From assembly GCA_964563925.1 (NCBI GenBank), contig CAZLZD010000001.1, positions 1 to 64,000 on the forward strand: a DNA stretch of 64,000 nt. Reading direction: 5' to 3'. Below are positions 9,280 through 18,729 of this stretch, one piece after another; positions within the stretch are counted from its first letter, which is position 1; each line of letters starts with the position of its first letter. The translations under genes and the position numbers were made by a program. The notes below the pieces were generated by a model. It worked only from the letters and a program-made list of their open reading frames with translations, did no database searches and was not told the DNA's origin. This DNA comes from JAUILA01 sp964563925. GTDB lineage: Bacteria > Bacteroidota > Bacteroidia > Cytophagales > Cyclobacteriaceae.

Positions 9280-9297
9280 AAAATAAATTTCGGAGCT

Positions 9298-10092
9298 ATG
9301 AATCAGTACCTTGAATTGATGCGAGATATCCTGGAAAACGGGACCAGGAAAGAGGACCGGACGGGGACGGGCACATTGTCTGTATTTGGTCGGCAATTGA
9401 GATTTGACCTGAAGGAAGGATTTCCACTCTTAACCACCAAGAAACTTCACACCCGTTCGATCATTCATGAATTATTGTGGTTCCTGAGCGGGGATACCAA
9501 TATCAGGTACCTCCAGGAACACAAGGTTACCATATGGGACGAATGGGCCGATGAGAACGGGGACCTCGGTCCGGTATACGGCCACCAATGGCGTCACTGG
9601 CCGAAACCCGGCGGGGGAGAGGTGGATCAGATTGCCAATGTGATCGAACAAATTAACAATAAGCCAGATTCCCGGAGGCATATTGTGTGCGCCTGGAACC
9701 CGGCCGAGGTGGACAAAATGGCGTTGCCTCCCTGTCATGCGCTGTTCCAGTTCTTCGTGGCTGATGGAAAATTATCCTGCCAGCTTTATCAGCGGAGTGC
9801 CGATTATTTTCTCGGAGTCCCATTTAACATCGCCTCCTATGCCTTACTTGTGCACATGGTTGCTCAGCAAACAGGACTTGAGGCGGGAGAATTTGTATGG
9901 ACCGGTGGCGATGTGCATTTATATCGTAACCATCTTGACCAGGCCAGACTCCAGTTGGAACGGACTCCCCGGTCATTGCCAAAACTGCGGATAGCCAGGA
10001 AACCGGACAGTATCTTTGATTATCGTTACGAAGATTTTGAGATTCTTGAATACGATCCGTATCCGACCATTAAAGCCCCGATTTCGGTGTAG
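9298..10092 (+). CDS. thyA: Thymidylate synthase
   Basis: The 264-residue protein has exactly the length of Escherichia coli ThyA. It makes dTMP from dUMP using methylenetetrahydrofolate. The catalytic cysteine is Cys146 in LPPCHALFQFFV. The dUMP phosphate-binding arginines appear in EDRTGTGTLSVFG (near residue 20) and in CQLYQRSADYFLGVPFNIASYA. The folate-binding C-terminus ends APISV, with the usual terminal Val. It stands alone, with its own candidate promoter upstream, and converges on the cyclophilin gene with one base between the stops. Confidence 0.98.
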   Translation: MNQYLELMRDILENGTRKEDRTGTGTLSVFGRQLRFDLKEGFPLLTTKKLHTRSIIHELLWFLSGDTNIRYLQEHKVTIWDEWADENGDLGPVYGHQWRHWPKPGGGEVDQIANVIEQINNKPDSRRHIVCAWNPAEVDKMALPPCHALFQFFVADGKLSCQLYQRSADYFLGVPFNIASYALLVHMVAQQTGLEAGEFVWTGGDVHLYRNHLDQARLQLERTPRSLPKLRIARKPDSIFDYRYEDFEILEYDPYPTIKAPISV

Positions 10093-10093
10093 T

Positions 10094-10534
10094 TTAATTC
10101 TCTTCGCGGACTTCGATTTTCCGGATCCGGTCTCCCTGTCGGATCGAATCAATTACCTCCAGACCTTCGGTTACCCGGCCAAAGCATGTATGTTTTCTAT
10201 CCAGGTGGGAAGTGTTATTTCGGCTATGACAGATGAAGAACTGGCTTCCGCCTGTATTCGGCCCCCGATGAGCCATGGATAGCACCCCTCGGTCATGGTA
10301 CTGATTGTCTCCATCCAGCTCACAGTCTATTAAATATCCTGGTCCGCCGGCTCCCGCACCATCGGGACATCCTCCCTGAATCACGAAATCCGGGATAACC
10401 CGGTGGAAACTCAGGCCATCATAAAATCCTTCTTTGGATAGTTTAATAAAATTAGCCACGGTATTGGGAGCGTCCTTCTCATAAAATGAAACGGTCATAG
10501 TCCCTTTGTCGGTAATGATATCAGCTTTTGCCAT
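10094..10534 (-). CDS. Cyclophilin-type peptidyl-prolyl cis-trans isomerase
   Basis: The 146-residue protein is a single cyclophilin domain with no signal peptide, so it should act in the cytoplasm on proline bonds in folding proteins. Family motifs are present: FHRVIPDFVIQGG with the active-site Arg and Phe, SMAHRGPNTGGSQFFI with the catalytic Met/Gln/Phe residues, and HLDRKHTCFGRV. The start MAKADIITDKGTMTVSFYE is typical of the PpiB group. It is followed by dinB on the far side and converges with thyA. Confidence 0.96.
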   Translation of the reverse strand: MAKADIITDKGTMTVSFYEKDAPNTVANFIKLSKEGFYDGLSFHRVIPDFVIQGGCPDGAGAGGPGYLIDCELDGDNQYHDRGVLSMAHRGPNTGGSQFFICHSRNNTSHLDRKHTCFGRVTEGLEVIDSIRQGDRIRKIEVREEN

Positions 10535-10586
10535 GTCTTTTTGAGAACAAAACTACACCAAAAGCGAAAAGAATCTCACCGTCTTT

Positions 10587-11660
10587 TCAGAATTTAATCG
10601 TTAGCTGGACCGGTTGAGATTCTTCCTCTTCGTGCTCAAGATTGGAAATGGAAATCCCAAGCAACCGTATCCCCTTTTCCGCCGGATCAATTTCGGCGCT
10701 GATTTCATCGATCATTTCTTTCATACGTGAAAAGGAATCTATCCAGTCGGCCTGAGTTTTGGATCGTGTGATAAGCTGGAAATCAAAATATTTGAATTTC
10801 AGCGTGATCGTTCGCCCTCGTGTCCCCGCTTTTTTCATTCGTCCGACTACCTCCCGGCCGATCCGGTAAAGTGCGTGGACCATTTCCGCTGAGTTGGTAA
10901 TATCACGGTCAAAGGTGTTTTCGGCGCCAATGGATTTACGGATGCGTTCCGGGTTTACGGGCCGGTCGTCAATTCCGCGGCAGATACGATAATAGAAATG
11001 TCCCGGCTTACCAAATCTGGTGACCAGGTCTTCTTCCGTGTATTCCCGAAGGTCTTCTCCGAAAATAATCCCCATTTTTTTCATCTTCTCAGCGGTCACT
11101 TTCCCAATTCCATAGAACCGCTCTATGGGCATCCGGGCAATATAAGAGATGACCTCTTCCGGCGGGATCAGGAATATGCCATTGGGCTTATTTACATCAC
11201 TGGCTGTTTTAGCCAGAAATTTATTGACGGAGATCCCGGCAGAAGCCGTGAGTGATGTTTCTTCGTAAATGCGTTTTGTCAGCTCACGGGCTATCAGCGT
11301 GGCCGAGGGTATGCCCTTTTTATTATGTGTCACATCAAGATACGCTTCGTCGAGGCTCAGGGGTTCTACCAGATCCGTGTATTCAAAGAACAATTCCCGG
11401 ATTTGGCCGGAGACCTCCTTGTAGGCCTCAAACCTCGGCTTCACGAATACAAGACCGGGGCATTTCATAGCTGCGATCCTTGACGACATCGCCGAATGAA
11501 CGCCGAATTTACGGGCTTCATAGCTGGCGGCAGCCACCACACCCCGCTCACGACTACCACCGACGGCTACGGGCTTGCCTTTAAGGTCGGGATTGTCCCG
11601 CTGTTCCACGGAGGCAAAAAACGCATCCATATCGATATGAATGACTTTACGGTGTGACAT
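10587..11660 (-). CDS. dinB: DNA polymerase IV (Y-family)
   Basis: The 357-residue protein is a translesion DNA polymerase. The palm-domain metal ligands are Asp10 in HIDMDAFFASVEQ and Asp104-Glu105 in LSLDEAYLDVT. The thumb helix-hairpin-helix region contains FYGIGKVTAEKMKKMGI near residues 180-196. The little-finger domain ends with LGISISNLEHEEEESQP and a short C-terminus QLTIKF resembling a beta-clamp-binding peptide. Length and order of domains are normal. DinB copies past damaged bases at the cost of fidelity and is often SOS-induced; I do not see a clear SOS box. The gene is divergent from a small membrane protein gene, with 45 bases between starts. Confidence 0.97.
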   Translation of the reverse strand: MSHRKVIHIDMDAFFASVEQRDNPDLKGKPVAVGGSRERGVVAAASYEARKFGVHSAMSSRIAAMKCPGLVFVKPRFEAYKEVSGQIRELFFEYTDLVEPLSLDEAYLDVTHNKKGIPSATLIARELTKRIYEETSLTASAGISVNKFLAKTASDVNKPNGIFLIPPEEVISYIARMPIERFYGIGKVTAEKMKKMGIIFGEDLREYTEEDLVTRFGKPGHFYYRICRGIDDRPVNPERIRKSIGAENTFDRDITNSAEMVHALYRIGREVVGRMKKAGTRGRTITLKFKYFDFQLITRSKTQADWIDSFSRMKEMIDEISAEIDPAEKGIRLLGISISNLEHEEEESQPVQLTIKF

Positions 11661-11705
11661 TCTTCAAAATAAGCGATATTTGCAGGAATCAGAATGGTAA
11701 CGTTC

Positions 11706-11879
11706 ATGAAAAAGTCAAAGATAATTTTCCTTGTGCTGGCCGCGTTATTCTTCCTGCTCCTGATCTGGGTAAGTTATGACATATCTTCCCGTACGACTTT
11801 TCCCGGATCCAAACCTCAGTTACAGGAACGATTGAAGGGAGACAGTGATACCTCGGATTCTTCATCCAACCACCCATAA
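11706..11879 (+). CDS. Small single-pass membrane protein
   Basis: A 57-residue protein (start MKKSKIIFLVLAALFF) has one transmembrane helix at residues 5-23 and a short polar tail rich in Ser and Asp. An upstream in-frame ATG at 11694 adds four residues, but MKK is the more usual beginning. No known domain is recognised. Coding potential is supported by the clear signal-anchor and the fact that the frame fills the divergent space next to dinB. Its role is unknown. Confidence 0.55.
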   Translation: MKKSKIIFLVLAALFFLLLIWVSYDISSRTTFPGSKPQLQERLKGDSDTSDSSSNHP

Positions 11880-11982
11880 AGCGGTTTATCTGGTGAAATT
11901 GCAGTTCACAGATCAGAAATTTCGGGAATTAATTGCTTTTATTACCTTAGAATTAATTAAAGCCAACTATAGACAACGATTT

Positions 11983-12017
11983 ATCCTCCAGGGCAAGGCT
12001 CTGGGGGATATTTTGTT
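11983..12017 (+). terminator. Possible terminator between the small membrane gene and the kinase gene
   Basis: ATCCTCCAG (11983-11991) pairs with CTGGGGGAT (12001-12009) with one mismatch or wobble across a 9-nt loop, followed by the T-rich ATTTTGTTT. It would stop transcription from the plus strand about 100 bases after the small gene ends. Apart from this the 144-base gap shows nothing I recognise. Confidence 0.45.
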
Positions 12018-12023
12018 TCAGCC

Positions 12024-12641
12024 CTAACTGAACAAACCAAATAATTCCACGTCGATCCTGCGTACGATGGAGGCAAAGTCGTCACGGGAGTGAACAAAAT
12101 CCATATCATTTACATCCACCACCAGGAGTTTTCCCAGGTCGTATTCACCTATCCAGTCATTATAATGGGCATTCAGATTCTTCAGGTAATCGATTCGAAT
12201 AGCATTCTCATAACTGCGGCCGCGTTTTTCAATTTGCTGAATAAGTTTGGGGATATCCGCTTTCAGGTAAATCAGCAGGTCAGGCGGTGTCACATGCTGG
12301 ATCATTGAATTGAACAGGGAGAGGTAATTGCTGTAGTCGCGGTCATTGATAAATCCGGAGCGGTAAAGATTTGCTGCAAAAATATACGCATCCTCGTAGA
12401 TAGTCCGGTCCTGGATGGTTGAAACAAGGCTTTCCCTGATTTTCTTAACCTGCCGGAAACGACTGTTCAGGAAGTAAACCTGGAGATGAAATGCCCAGCG
12501 CTGCATATCCTCATAGAAATCCTCGAGGTACGGGTTGTCTTCAACCGACTCCAATTCTGCTTTCCAGCGATAATGTTTGGCCAGCATGGATGTCAGCGTG
12601 GTCTTTCCGGAACCAATATTTCCGCAGATGGCAATGTGCAT
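12024..12641 (-). CDS. Deoxynucleoside kinase
   Basis: The 205-residue protein (start MHIAICGNIGSGKTTL) belongs to the dNK/dCK/dGK family that phosphorylates deoxynucleosides for salvage. The P-loop GNIGSGKTT is at residues 7-15, and the substrate and catalytic motif DRTIYEDAYIFA follows near residue 80. The lid-like arginine region contains QIEKRGRSYE. The open frame extends 9 residues further (MALRPDFYP), but homologues start at the MHIAI methionine, so I use 12641. It lies on the minus strand downstream of a TonB-dependent receptor gene, from which it is separated by a terminator. Confidence 0.92.
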   Translation of the reverse strand: MHIAICGNIGSGKTTLTSMLAKHYRWKAELESVEDNPYLEDFYEDMQRWAFHLQVYFLNSRFRQVKKIRESLVSTIQDRTIYEDAYIFAANLYRSGFINDRDYSNYLSLFNSMIQHVTPPDLLIYLKADIPKLIQQIEKRGRSYENAIRIDYLKNLNAHYNDWIGEYDLGKLLVVDVNDMDFVHSRDDFASIVRRIDVELFGLFS

Positions 12642-12692
12642 GGGATAAAAATCAGGTCTTAACGCCACAAAACTACGCGATTCGGGAGCAAC

Positions 12693-12720
12693 AAAAAAGG
12701 GCGAACTGTGTTCGGCCCTT
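12693..12720 (-). terminator. Rho-independent terminator after the TonB receptor gene
   Basis: The pair AAGGGCGAAC (12697-12706) and GTTCGGCCCTT (12710-12720) forms a stem with one bulged base and a 3-nt loop. On the minus strand it is followed by a run of six T. It lies about 86 bases beyond the receptor stop codon. Confidence 0.7.
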
Positions 12721-12805
12721 TTCCCCTAATTAACCTATGAAGTTTCTACACACCAAAGGTATCAGGCACCCAGTACGATATACGATTAATCTGTTTACCT
12801 TATTA

Positions 12806-15226
12806 TTACTTTCTTGGCGTCACACGTAATGACAGGATAATATTTCGTCCCGGAGCACTGAGGCCGCTGGAATACGGGCGGTAATGCCGGTCCAGGATAT
12901 TCTCCAGCGACGCTTGTAAGAGCAACGAGGGAGTTATCTGCCAGTTGCCCCGCAGGTTCAGGGTGTACCATCCCGGACTGCCGTCCCGACCGGGATCATT
13001 ACGATGCATGGCATACAGGTAGGGTTTGCTGTCTATTTCGCTTGACGGGATATCTTTCCGGAATCGGTTACCGTTAAATTCAACCCAGCCTTCCAGCTTG
13101 AAGTGCGAAAGGAGCCAGGTGGCTGTCAGAGACCCGAATGCCGGTGTGGTATGCCTCAGTGGCTCACCAGTATCCCGTTCTGTGCCTGTGGTCAGATTGA
13201 AAACACCGCGCAAGGCAAGATGGTCGCTGAAGGCATACGACCCTCTGAAACTCATCCCGTAAATATCCGCTTCAGATGCATTCACCTGGGAATAGAGACG
13301 GAAATACTGGTCATTATAAAAGACCGAATCGTTACCGTCAAGTTGCACCGGTCCGCGTACAATTGCATTATTAAGCCACGTGTAAAAAGCAGTGATTTCG
13401 AGCAGTAATCCGTTTTTGTCAAAGCGCCATGAGACTTCGGCATTATATGTTTTTTCGGGCTCCAGGTCGGAGTTGGGAATGATAAGGTCATTACCGTCGA
13501 GTTCGAATACTTTTCCCACATCATCCACATTCGGTGCCCTGAATCCGGTTGACAACAGGGCGTTCAGGCTGTGTTGCGGGGTAAACTGCCAGTGTATCCC
13601 GGCATTACCGCTCAGGGCACCATTGGACAGGGAGATGTTACGGGTTCCCAGCGCACCAGCATCGGCATCACTGGTAGACGCCTTCAGGCCAACGTGTGTA
13701 TACCGCAATCCGCCTGAGAGGATCATTTCCGGGGTAAGGGAATGGGTGATGCTGGCGTAAGCGGCATTGGTGGCATATCTACTGCCATCGTCGGGATACC
13801 TGGGAGAGGTACCGCTTATGCTCCCGTCATCAATATTCTCCCGGTATGCATCAGACTCCACCTCATTATACACGGTTTCCAGGCCATAATACAGATGCGT
13901 TCGGTTACCAAGTGCTTTGTCTGCATCGACATTAACACTGAACATATCCACGGCTTCCTGCTGCGCACGAAGTGACGATGAACCAAACCGGCGGTCAAAC
14001 CTGCTTTCCTCGTAATGCTGATAGGCGGGGAGAATGCGAAGACGGTCAAAAAAGGTATTTCCCTTTTCAACGGTAAGCCTGAGTGAATGCATGGTCCATT
14101 TCTGCGGGCCGTAATACCAGTCGGCATACACGGGTTCGTCGCTTTCATTGGTTTGGATCAGCCGGTCAAACCGGGGGATGTCAGACGTTTGATTGTGGTA
14201 AAAGCTGTATTGCAATTCTGAATCCGGCGAAATACGGTACCTGATTTTCTGAAGAATGCTAAATGCCTCGTATCCCGTGGGTTCCTGCAGATGTTCATCG
14301 CTGGAAATAACAATGTCCTCACCGCCGGCATTCTGGCTTACCTTAAAGGGATATTTGCCATAATCCGGATAATTCTTATCAAGGGATTCACCAGCCCGAA
14401 GGTCTCCGAAGTCATTAAAAGACAGTGAGGTAAATCCTGCCAGTCGCTTACCTCCCAGGTGAAAGGATCCGTGTACTGTTTTTTCACGGGCAGCTGAGCC
14501 GTAACGGATAAAAAAGTCAGGTTGAAAAAGAACCTGGCTTTCCTGTGCGAATTCCGGGTCAATCGTATGAAAATCCATTACACCGCCAAGGGCATCGCTT
14601 CCATAGATCACTGAACCTGATCCCATAAGGACTTCCACGCCCTCCAGGGCAAGGGGGTCAATGCTGATGACATTCTGAAGGTTTCCGCTTCGGAAGATGG
14701 CATTATTCATTCTCACGCCGTCAAATACGAGCAGCACGGCATTGGCTGCAAAGCCACGTAATGACGGACTTCCCCCGCCAAGTTGAGATTTCTGAACAAA
14801 AACCTCACCGGACTGGGCAAGCAGGTCTGCAGCAGTCGGAGGATTCCTGAACCGGATGTCTTCCTGTTCGACCGCCACGATATTCTGCGGGATTTCGGTA
14901 AGTGACTGTTCCCATTTATTGGCCGAAATAACGACCTGTTCGGTATGAATAACTTTTTCACTCAGGTAAACCGTATCCGGTATGAGCGGTTTTTTCAGGG
15001 CGACCAGGTCAAAAGAAGGATGCCTGAAATAGACAGTGAGTTCATTAGTGAATTGGGCCAGGGAAGCTTGTCCGCGATAGTCAGTAAGCACGGTGATCTC
15101 CGCAAGGGAATCATAAAGCAATACCTGCGGCACCGGGGTGCCGGTGCGCTCATTCATCACCGTGACCTTCTGGCCGTATACGGTGGTAAACGAAGCCATA
15201 ATCAGAACCCAAAAGAAATATTTCAT
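12806..15226 (-). CDS. TonB-dependent receptor, heme/transferrin-type
   Basis: The protein of 806 residues (start MKYFFWVLIMASFTTVYGQ) has a signal peptide cut near residue 19, a short carboxypeptidase-like N-terminal domain, a plug domain near 105-225, and a 22-strand barrel ending in the hydrophobic-aromatic pattern typical of outer-membrane proteins. The plug contains PSLRGFAANAVLLVFDGVRM, then NNAIFRSGNLQNVISIDP and GSGSVIYGSDALGGVMDF. These closely resemble the hemoglobin/transferrin/lactoferrin receptor group. A role in heme or iron-complex uptake is inferred from that resemblance; no hemophore, HmuY or heme lyase gene is adjacent. The longer frame from 15259 would overlap the divergent hydrolase frame, so the internal ATG is preferred. 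Confidence 0.92.
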   Translation of the reverse strand: MKYFFWVLIMASFTTVYGQKVTVMNERTGTPVPQVLLYDSLAEITVLTDYRGQASLAQFTNELTVYFRHPSFDLVALKKPLIPDTVYLSEKVIHTEQVVISANKWEQSLTEIPQNIVAVEQEDIRFRNPPTAADLLAQSGEVFVQKSQLGGGSPSLRGFAANAVLLVFDGVRMNNAIFRSGNLQNVISIDPLALEGVEVLMGSGSVIYGSDALGGVMDFHTIDPEFAQESQVLFQPDFFIRYGSAAREKTVHGSFHLGGKRLAGFTSLSFNDFGDLRAGESLDKNYPDYGKYPFKVSQNAGGEDIVISSDEHLQEPTGYEAFSILQKIRYRISPDSELQYSFYHNQTSDIPRFDRLIQTNESDEPVYADWYYGPQKWTMHSLRLTVEKGNTFFDRLRILPAYQHYEESRFDRRFGSSSLRAQQEAVDMFSVNVDADKALGNRTHLYYGLETVYNEVESDAYRENIDDGSISGTSPRYPDDGSRYATNAAYASITHSLTPEMILSGGLRYTHVGLKASTSDADAGALGTRNISLSNGALSGNAGIHWQFTPQHSLNALLSTGFRAPNVDDVGKVFELDGNDLIIPNSDLEPEKTYNAEVSWRFDKNGLLLEITAFYTWLNNAIVRGPVQLDGNDSVFYNDQYFRLYSQVNASEADIYGMSFRGSYAFSDHLALRGVFNLTTGTERDTGEPLRHTTPAFGSLTATWLLSHFKLEGWVEFNGNRFRKDIPSSEIDSKPYLYAMHRNDPGRDGSPGWYTLNLRGNWQITPSLLLQASLENILDRHYRPYSSGLSAPGRNIILSLRVTPRK

Positions 15227-15326
15227 TCGGTGCAATTTTAGGGAATAGGCCCGGTGCATGCAACGCGTGTGTGATCAATGGTCAGGCGTTTATGCAACTC
15301 TTGCAATATTCATGTTACTTTGCACC

Positions 15327-16307
15327 ATGCCGGTTATCCCCTCAAGCTACAGACCCCCGTACTATTATCGGAACGGTCACATTTCCACCCTTCTTCCTGC
15401 AATTTTTCGTAAGGTCCCGGAGGTTACCTATACGCGTGAACGTCTGGAACTGCCCGACGGAGATTTCCTGGATCTTGACTGGAGCCGGACCCGGGCAAGG
15501 AAGGTAATCATTCTGTCTCATGGCCTGGAAGGTAGTGCAGACAGGGGCTACATGCGGGGGTTGGTACGCTATATGAATGCAGCCGGATGGGATGCCCTGG
15601 CCTGGAATTGTCGTAGCTGCAGCGGGGAGATGAACCGTCTTCCTCGTTTTTATCATCACGCAGATACCGGGGATATCGGAGCTGTAATCGATCATGTCCT
15701 CGAAACCGGGAACTATGAGGAGATACTATTGTCGGGTTTCAGCATGGGGGGCAGCATGATCCTGAATTACCTCGGTGAACACGGGGAGGCGGTGGATAAA
15801 CGCATACGCGGGGCATCGGTGTATTCCGTTCCGGTCAAGATGCGAAGCAGTGTGGATGCCCTTGCCCGGCCTGAGAACCGAATCTACAGACGCCGCTTCC
15901 TGCGAAAACTGGAAACGAAGATCAGGCTCAAGGCGGACCTTTTTCCAGCCCATATATCCGCAGAGAACTGGGATGCTATTCAGCATTTCCCGGATTTTGA
16001 TAATCGTTATACAGCCCCGCTTCACGGATTTGAGGATGCCGAAGACTTTTATGAAAAGGCGAGTGCGGTGAACAGGCTTGCAGATATCCGGCGTCCTGTA
16101 TTGTTGGTAAATGCGGTCAATGACCCGTTTCTGGGTAATGATTGTTATCCGGAGGAAATCTGCGATACGCTGCCTCATGTGTACCTGGAAACCCCTGAGT
16201 TTGGCGGACATGTGGGATTCCCTTTACGGAAGGGAATCAGTTACATGGATACCCGGACCCTTGAATTTTATACTGAGGTGATCAGTAGCTGGCGATACCA
16301 CCCCTGA
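15327..16307 (+). CDS. YheT-like alpha/beta hydrolase
   Basis: This 326-residue protein (start MPVIPSSYRPPYYYRNGHIS) belongs to the YheT/ABHD1-3 hydrolase group. The family hallmark RNGHISTLLPAIFR opens the sequence, followed by the oxyanion-region HGLEGSADRGYMRG. The nucleophile elbow is GFSMGG, and the acid and His are probably in NAVNDPFLG and GGHVGF near the C-terminus. Members act as esterases or lipases on unknown small substrates. The open frame extends upstream to 15258 but would then overlap the TonB receptor frame, and the added residues are not conserved-looking. The gene converges on the gamma-glutamyltransferase gene with 3 bases between stops. Confidence 0.92.
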   Translation: MPVIPSSYRPPYYYRNGHISTLLPAIFRKVPEVTYTRERLELPDGDFLDLDWSRTRARKVIILSHGLEGSADRGYMRGLVRYMNAAGWDALAWNCRSCSGEMNRLPRFYHHADTGDIGAVIDHVLETGNYEEILLSGFSMGGSMILNYLGEHGEAVDKRIRGASVYSVPVKMRSSVDALARPENRIYRRRFLRKLETKIRLKADLFPAHISAENWDAIQHFPDFDNRYTAPLHGFEDAEDFYEKASAVNRLADIRRPVLLVNAVNDPFLGNDCYPEEICDTLPHVYLETPEFGGHVGFPLRKGISYMDTRTLEFYTEVISSWRYHP

Positions 16308-16310
16308 TGC

Positions 16311-18002
16311 TCAGTATCCCCGGGCGGCATCATCGCCCCTCGGGTCAGCGCCACCTTCCAGCCGGCCGTCAGGCAGGATCAGGATCGCATCGACGCGGCC
16401 AATGGCCCCTCGCTCGCTTACCACGGTTCCTATTTCTGATAATTCCTTCACTGTTTCGGCTGGCAAAGCCCCGCGTTCGGTGTATAACGTGTCGGGCTTC
16501 CATTGGTGATGATGTCTTGGAAAATTAACCGCTTCCTGCATGCCCATATCAAAATCTATTACGTTCACAATGATCTGAAATACCGAGGTGATAATTGTAG
16601 AACCGCCCGGGGTTCCCACCACCATGTATAAATCCCCGTTTTTTTCCACAATGGTAGGTGTCATTGAACTAAGCATTCTCTTGGCCGGGGCAATGGCATT
16701 TGCTTCCCCGCCCGTGAGACCAAACATATTTGGTACCCCGGGTTTGATACTGAAGTCATCCATTTCATTGTTCAGGAAAAAACCAGCTCCGCCTACCATT
16801 ACCCGGGAACCATAACCTCCATTCAGGGTGGTGGTGACCGCAACCGCATTACCCTGCTCATCCACAATCGAGAAATGCGTGGTTTGTTCACTTTCGGGAA
16901 CCGTTTCTCCCGCACTGATTGAGTCACTCAGCGTTGCCCTTTCAGGTGTAAATGAGGCCATTCGTTTAACGAGGTAGACTGAATCGATCAGTTTATCCTG
17001 TGGGACAATGTAATAATCCGGGTCCCCAAGATGACGGGCCCGGTCGGCATATACCCGACGCTGTGTTTCGGTCATCAGGTGCACTGTTTCCCTGGAGGTT
17101 CGGTCCCATTCACCAAGAGGGTAGGATTCGGCCATTTTCAGTAGCTGAGCCAGGGCAATACCTCCGCTGGAGGGCGGCCCCATGGAAATGATCCGGTGCC
17201 CGCGGTACCGCGTATACACCGGTTGCCTCCATACGGAGCGGTACGCGGAAAGGTCCTCCTGGGTGATGAGACCGTCCCCCCGTTTCATTTCATCAATTAT
17301 CAGCTGGGCAGTTGGCCCTTCATAGAAACCAATCCTTCCCAGGTCCCGGATCCGGCGGAGGGTGGCCGCCAGGTCTTTTTGCACAAAGAGTTCGCCTTGC
17401 TTCCATTCCTGAAGAAGATGTTCGGGAGATACGGTGTTATATTCCCGCAGGCTTTCGGCGATGGCGTTCAGGCCACGGGCCTCCCTGGCGGTTAACCGCA
17501 CTCCGGTTTCTGCGATATCGATGGCAGGCTGCAGAAGGTCTTTCCAGGGCAGGGAACCGTATTTCTGATGGGCATTCAACATTCCGTCTACTGTTCCCGG
17601 TACGCCGGAGGCCCGGTGGCCCCGGAGACTGAGCCCGTCAATCACATTTCCCTCCCCGTCCAGGTACATATCCCGGGTGGCCGCGAGGGGTGCCGCCTCC
17701 CTGAAGTCCAGCGAATTGGTTTTTCCGTCTTTTTCCCGTACGACCATAAAACCCCCGCCACCGAGATTTCCCGCAGAAGGATGCACCACTGCAAGCGCAA
17801 ACTGTACGGCAATGGCCGCATCCACCGCATTACCTCCTGCACGAAGAATGGCCACACCCACTTCTGAGGCGACCGGGTGGGCAGATACCACCATCGCAGA
17901 ATCGGTGACAAGCCTCTGCGTTGATTCTTCTTCGGATGGTTCGGGAATACTACAAGACTGGAAGTACAGGACGACAATTGAAAGAAAGTACAGGTAGCGC
18001 AT
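16311..18002 (-). CDS. ggt: Gamma-glutamyltransferase
   Basis: The protein of 563 residues (start MRYLYFLSIVVLYFQSCS) begins with a lipoprotein-type signal whose lipobox ends at the cysteine in YFQSCS. GGT precursors cleave themselves before a Thr, which becomes the catalytic nucleophile of the small subunit. That site is visible as TTHFSIVDEQGNAVAVTTTL around residue 374. The large subunit contains VSAHPVASEVGVAILRAGG and AAIAVQFALAVVHPS, both family hallmarks. The enzyme transfers or hydrolyses the gamma-glutamyl group of glutathione and related peptides in the periplasm. Length is normal. The gene is divergent from the TetR regulator gene, with about 90 bases between the starts. Confidence 0.96.
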   Translation of the reverse strand: MRYLYFLSIVVLYFQSCSIPEPSEEESTQRLVTDSAMVVSAHPVASEVGVAILRAGGNAVDAAIAVQFALAVVHPSAGNLGGGGFMVVREKDGKTNSLDFREAAPLAATRDMYLDGEGNVIDGLSLRGHRASGVPGTVDGMLNAHQKYGSLPWKDLLQPAIDIAETGVRLTAREARGLNAIAESLREYNTVSPEHLLQEWKQGELFVQKDLAATLRRIRDLGRIGFYEGPTAQLIIDEMKRGDGLITQEDLSAYRSVWRQPVYTRYRGHRIISMGPPSSGGIALAQLLKMAESYPLGEWDRTSRETVHLMTETQRRVYADRARHLGDPDYYIVPQDKLIDSVYLVKRMASFTPERATLSDSISAGETVPESEQTTHFSIVDEQGNAVAVTTTLNGGYGSRVMVGGAGFFLNNEMDDFSIKPGVPNMFGLTGGEANAIAPAKRMLSSMTPTIVEKNGDLYMVVGTPGGSTIITSVFQIIVNVIDFDMGMQEAVNFPRHHHQWKPDTLYTERGALPAETVKELSEIGTVVSERGAIGRVDAILILPDGRLEGGADPRGDDAARGY

Positions 18003-18045
18003 CGGTAAAATTTTCACCGAATATAACAGTTCAGACCTAATATCT

Positions 18046-18053
18046 TATATTTG
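18046..18053 (+). promoter_or_regulatory. Candidate -7 promoter element for the TetR-symporter operon
   Basis: TATATTTG matches the Bacteroidota -7 box (TAnnTTTG) exactly and lies 40 bases before the TetR start codon. A TTG at the usual 19-21 base spacing is not visible, so only the -7 half is supported. Confidence 0.4.
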
Positions 18054-18092
18054 ATTATTTCAACGGTATATAAACCCGATTAAACCTTATAC

Positions 18093-18719
18093 ATGGAGGT
18101 TACAAAACGCGCCAAAAAATCCGCATCCATAAAGCTGGATATTCTGATCAGTGCGATTCAGCTGGTAGGCAAAAAGTCTTTTCAGGACCTCTACGTGGAT
18201 GATATCTGTGAAAAAGCAGGAACTTCCAAGGTTACTTTCTTTAAATACTTTCCGCAAAAAGAAGATGTTCTTCTCTATTATTTGCGGATCTGGTGCCTCG
18301 ACCGGGCCGTCGAACTTAATCAGAAGTCCAGGGAGGGCATTCACGGACTTTATTTTCTGGCGGACAAATTAGCGGAAACGTATGAACGCTATCCCGGCCT
18401 CATTCTTAATCTGATCAGCTACTGGACCAGTGTACACCGGCCGCCCAATACCTTCCCGGTAAAGCCTATTGAACGTCATATGTTATACCCCAGGGTGCAG
18501 AACTGGGCCGAGATCGAGATATTGTCAATCCCCATGCTGGTTGAAAAATTTGTACTGGAAGCTGTGCTGAAGAAACAGACCGGAAAACAGCATGACCCGG
18601 CGGAAATCAGCAACCTCGTTCTTTCGGTCATATACGGTTCCATTATCACCGCCCATACCCGGCAGATTCAGCCAATCAGGACACTCTTCCGCCGAAACAT
18701 AGATTCACTTTTTAAATGA
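18093..18719 (+). CDS. TetR family transcriptional regulator
   Basis: The 208-residue protein has an N-terminal TetR DNA-binding domain. Helices 1-3 read ILISAIQLVGKKSFQDLYVDDICEKAG with the recognition helix TSKVTFFKYFPQKEDVLLYY, which fits the family pattern of a conserved KxxxFxYF. The C-terminal ligand-binding half shows no recognisable ligand pocket motifs. It lies 10 bases upstream of the sodium:solute symporter gene and is divergent from ggt, so it may control one or both. The lysine-rich start (MEVTKRAKKSASIK) is a plausible DNA-contacting arm. Confidence 0.9.
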   Translation: MEVTKRAKKSASIKLDILISAIQLVGKKSFQDLYVDDICEKAGTSKVTFFKYFPQKEDVLLYYLRIWCLDRAVELNQKSREGIHGLYFLADKLAETYERYPGLILNLISYWTSVHRPPNTFPVKPIERHMLYPRVQNWAEIEILSIPMLVEKFVLEAVLKKQTGKQHDPAEISNLVLSVIYGSIITAHTRQIQPIRTLFRRNIDSLFK

Positions 18720-18729
18720 ATCCCTGCTG

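Noticed and set aside
15258..15327. Divergent genes with overlapping 5' ends at the TonB receptor and hydrolase
   Set aside because: The overlap arises only from taking the longest frames. Internal ATGs at 15226 and 15327 fit the signal peptide and the conserved start better and leave 100 bases for promoters.
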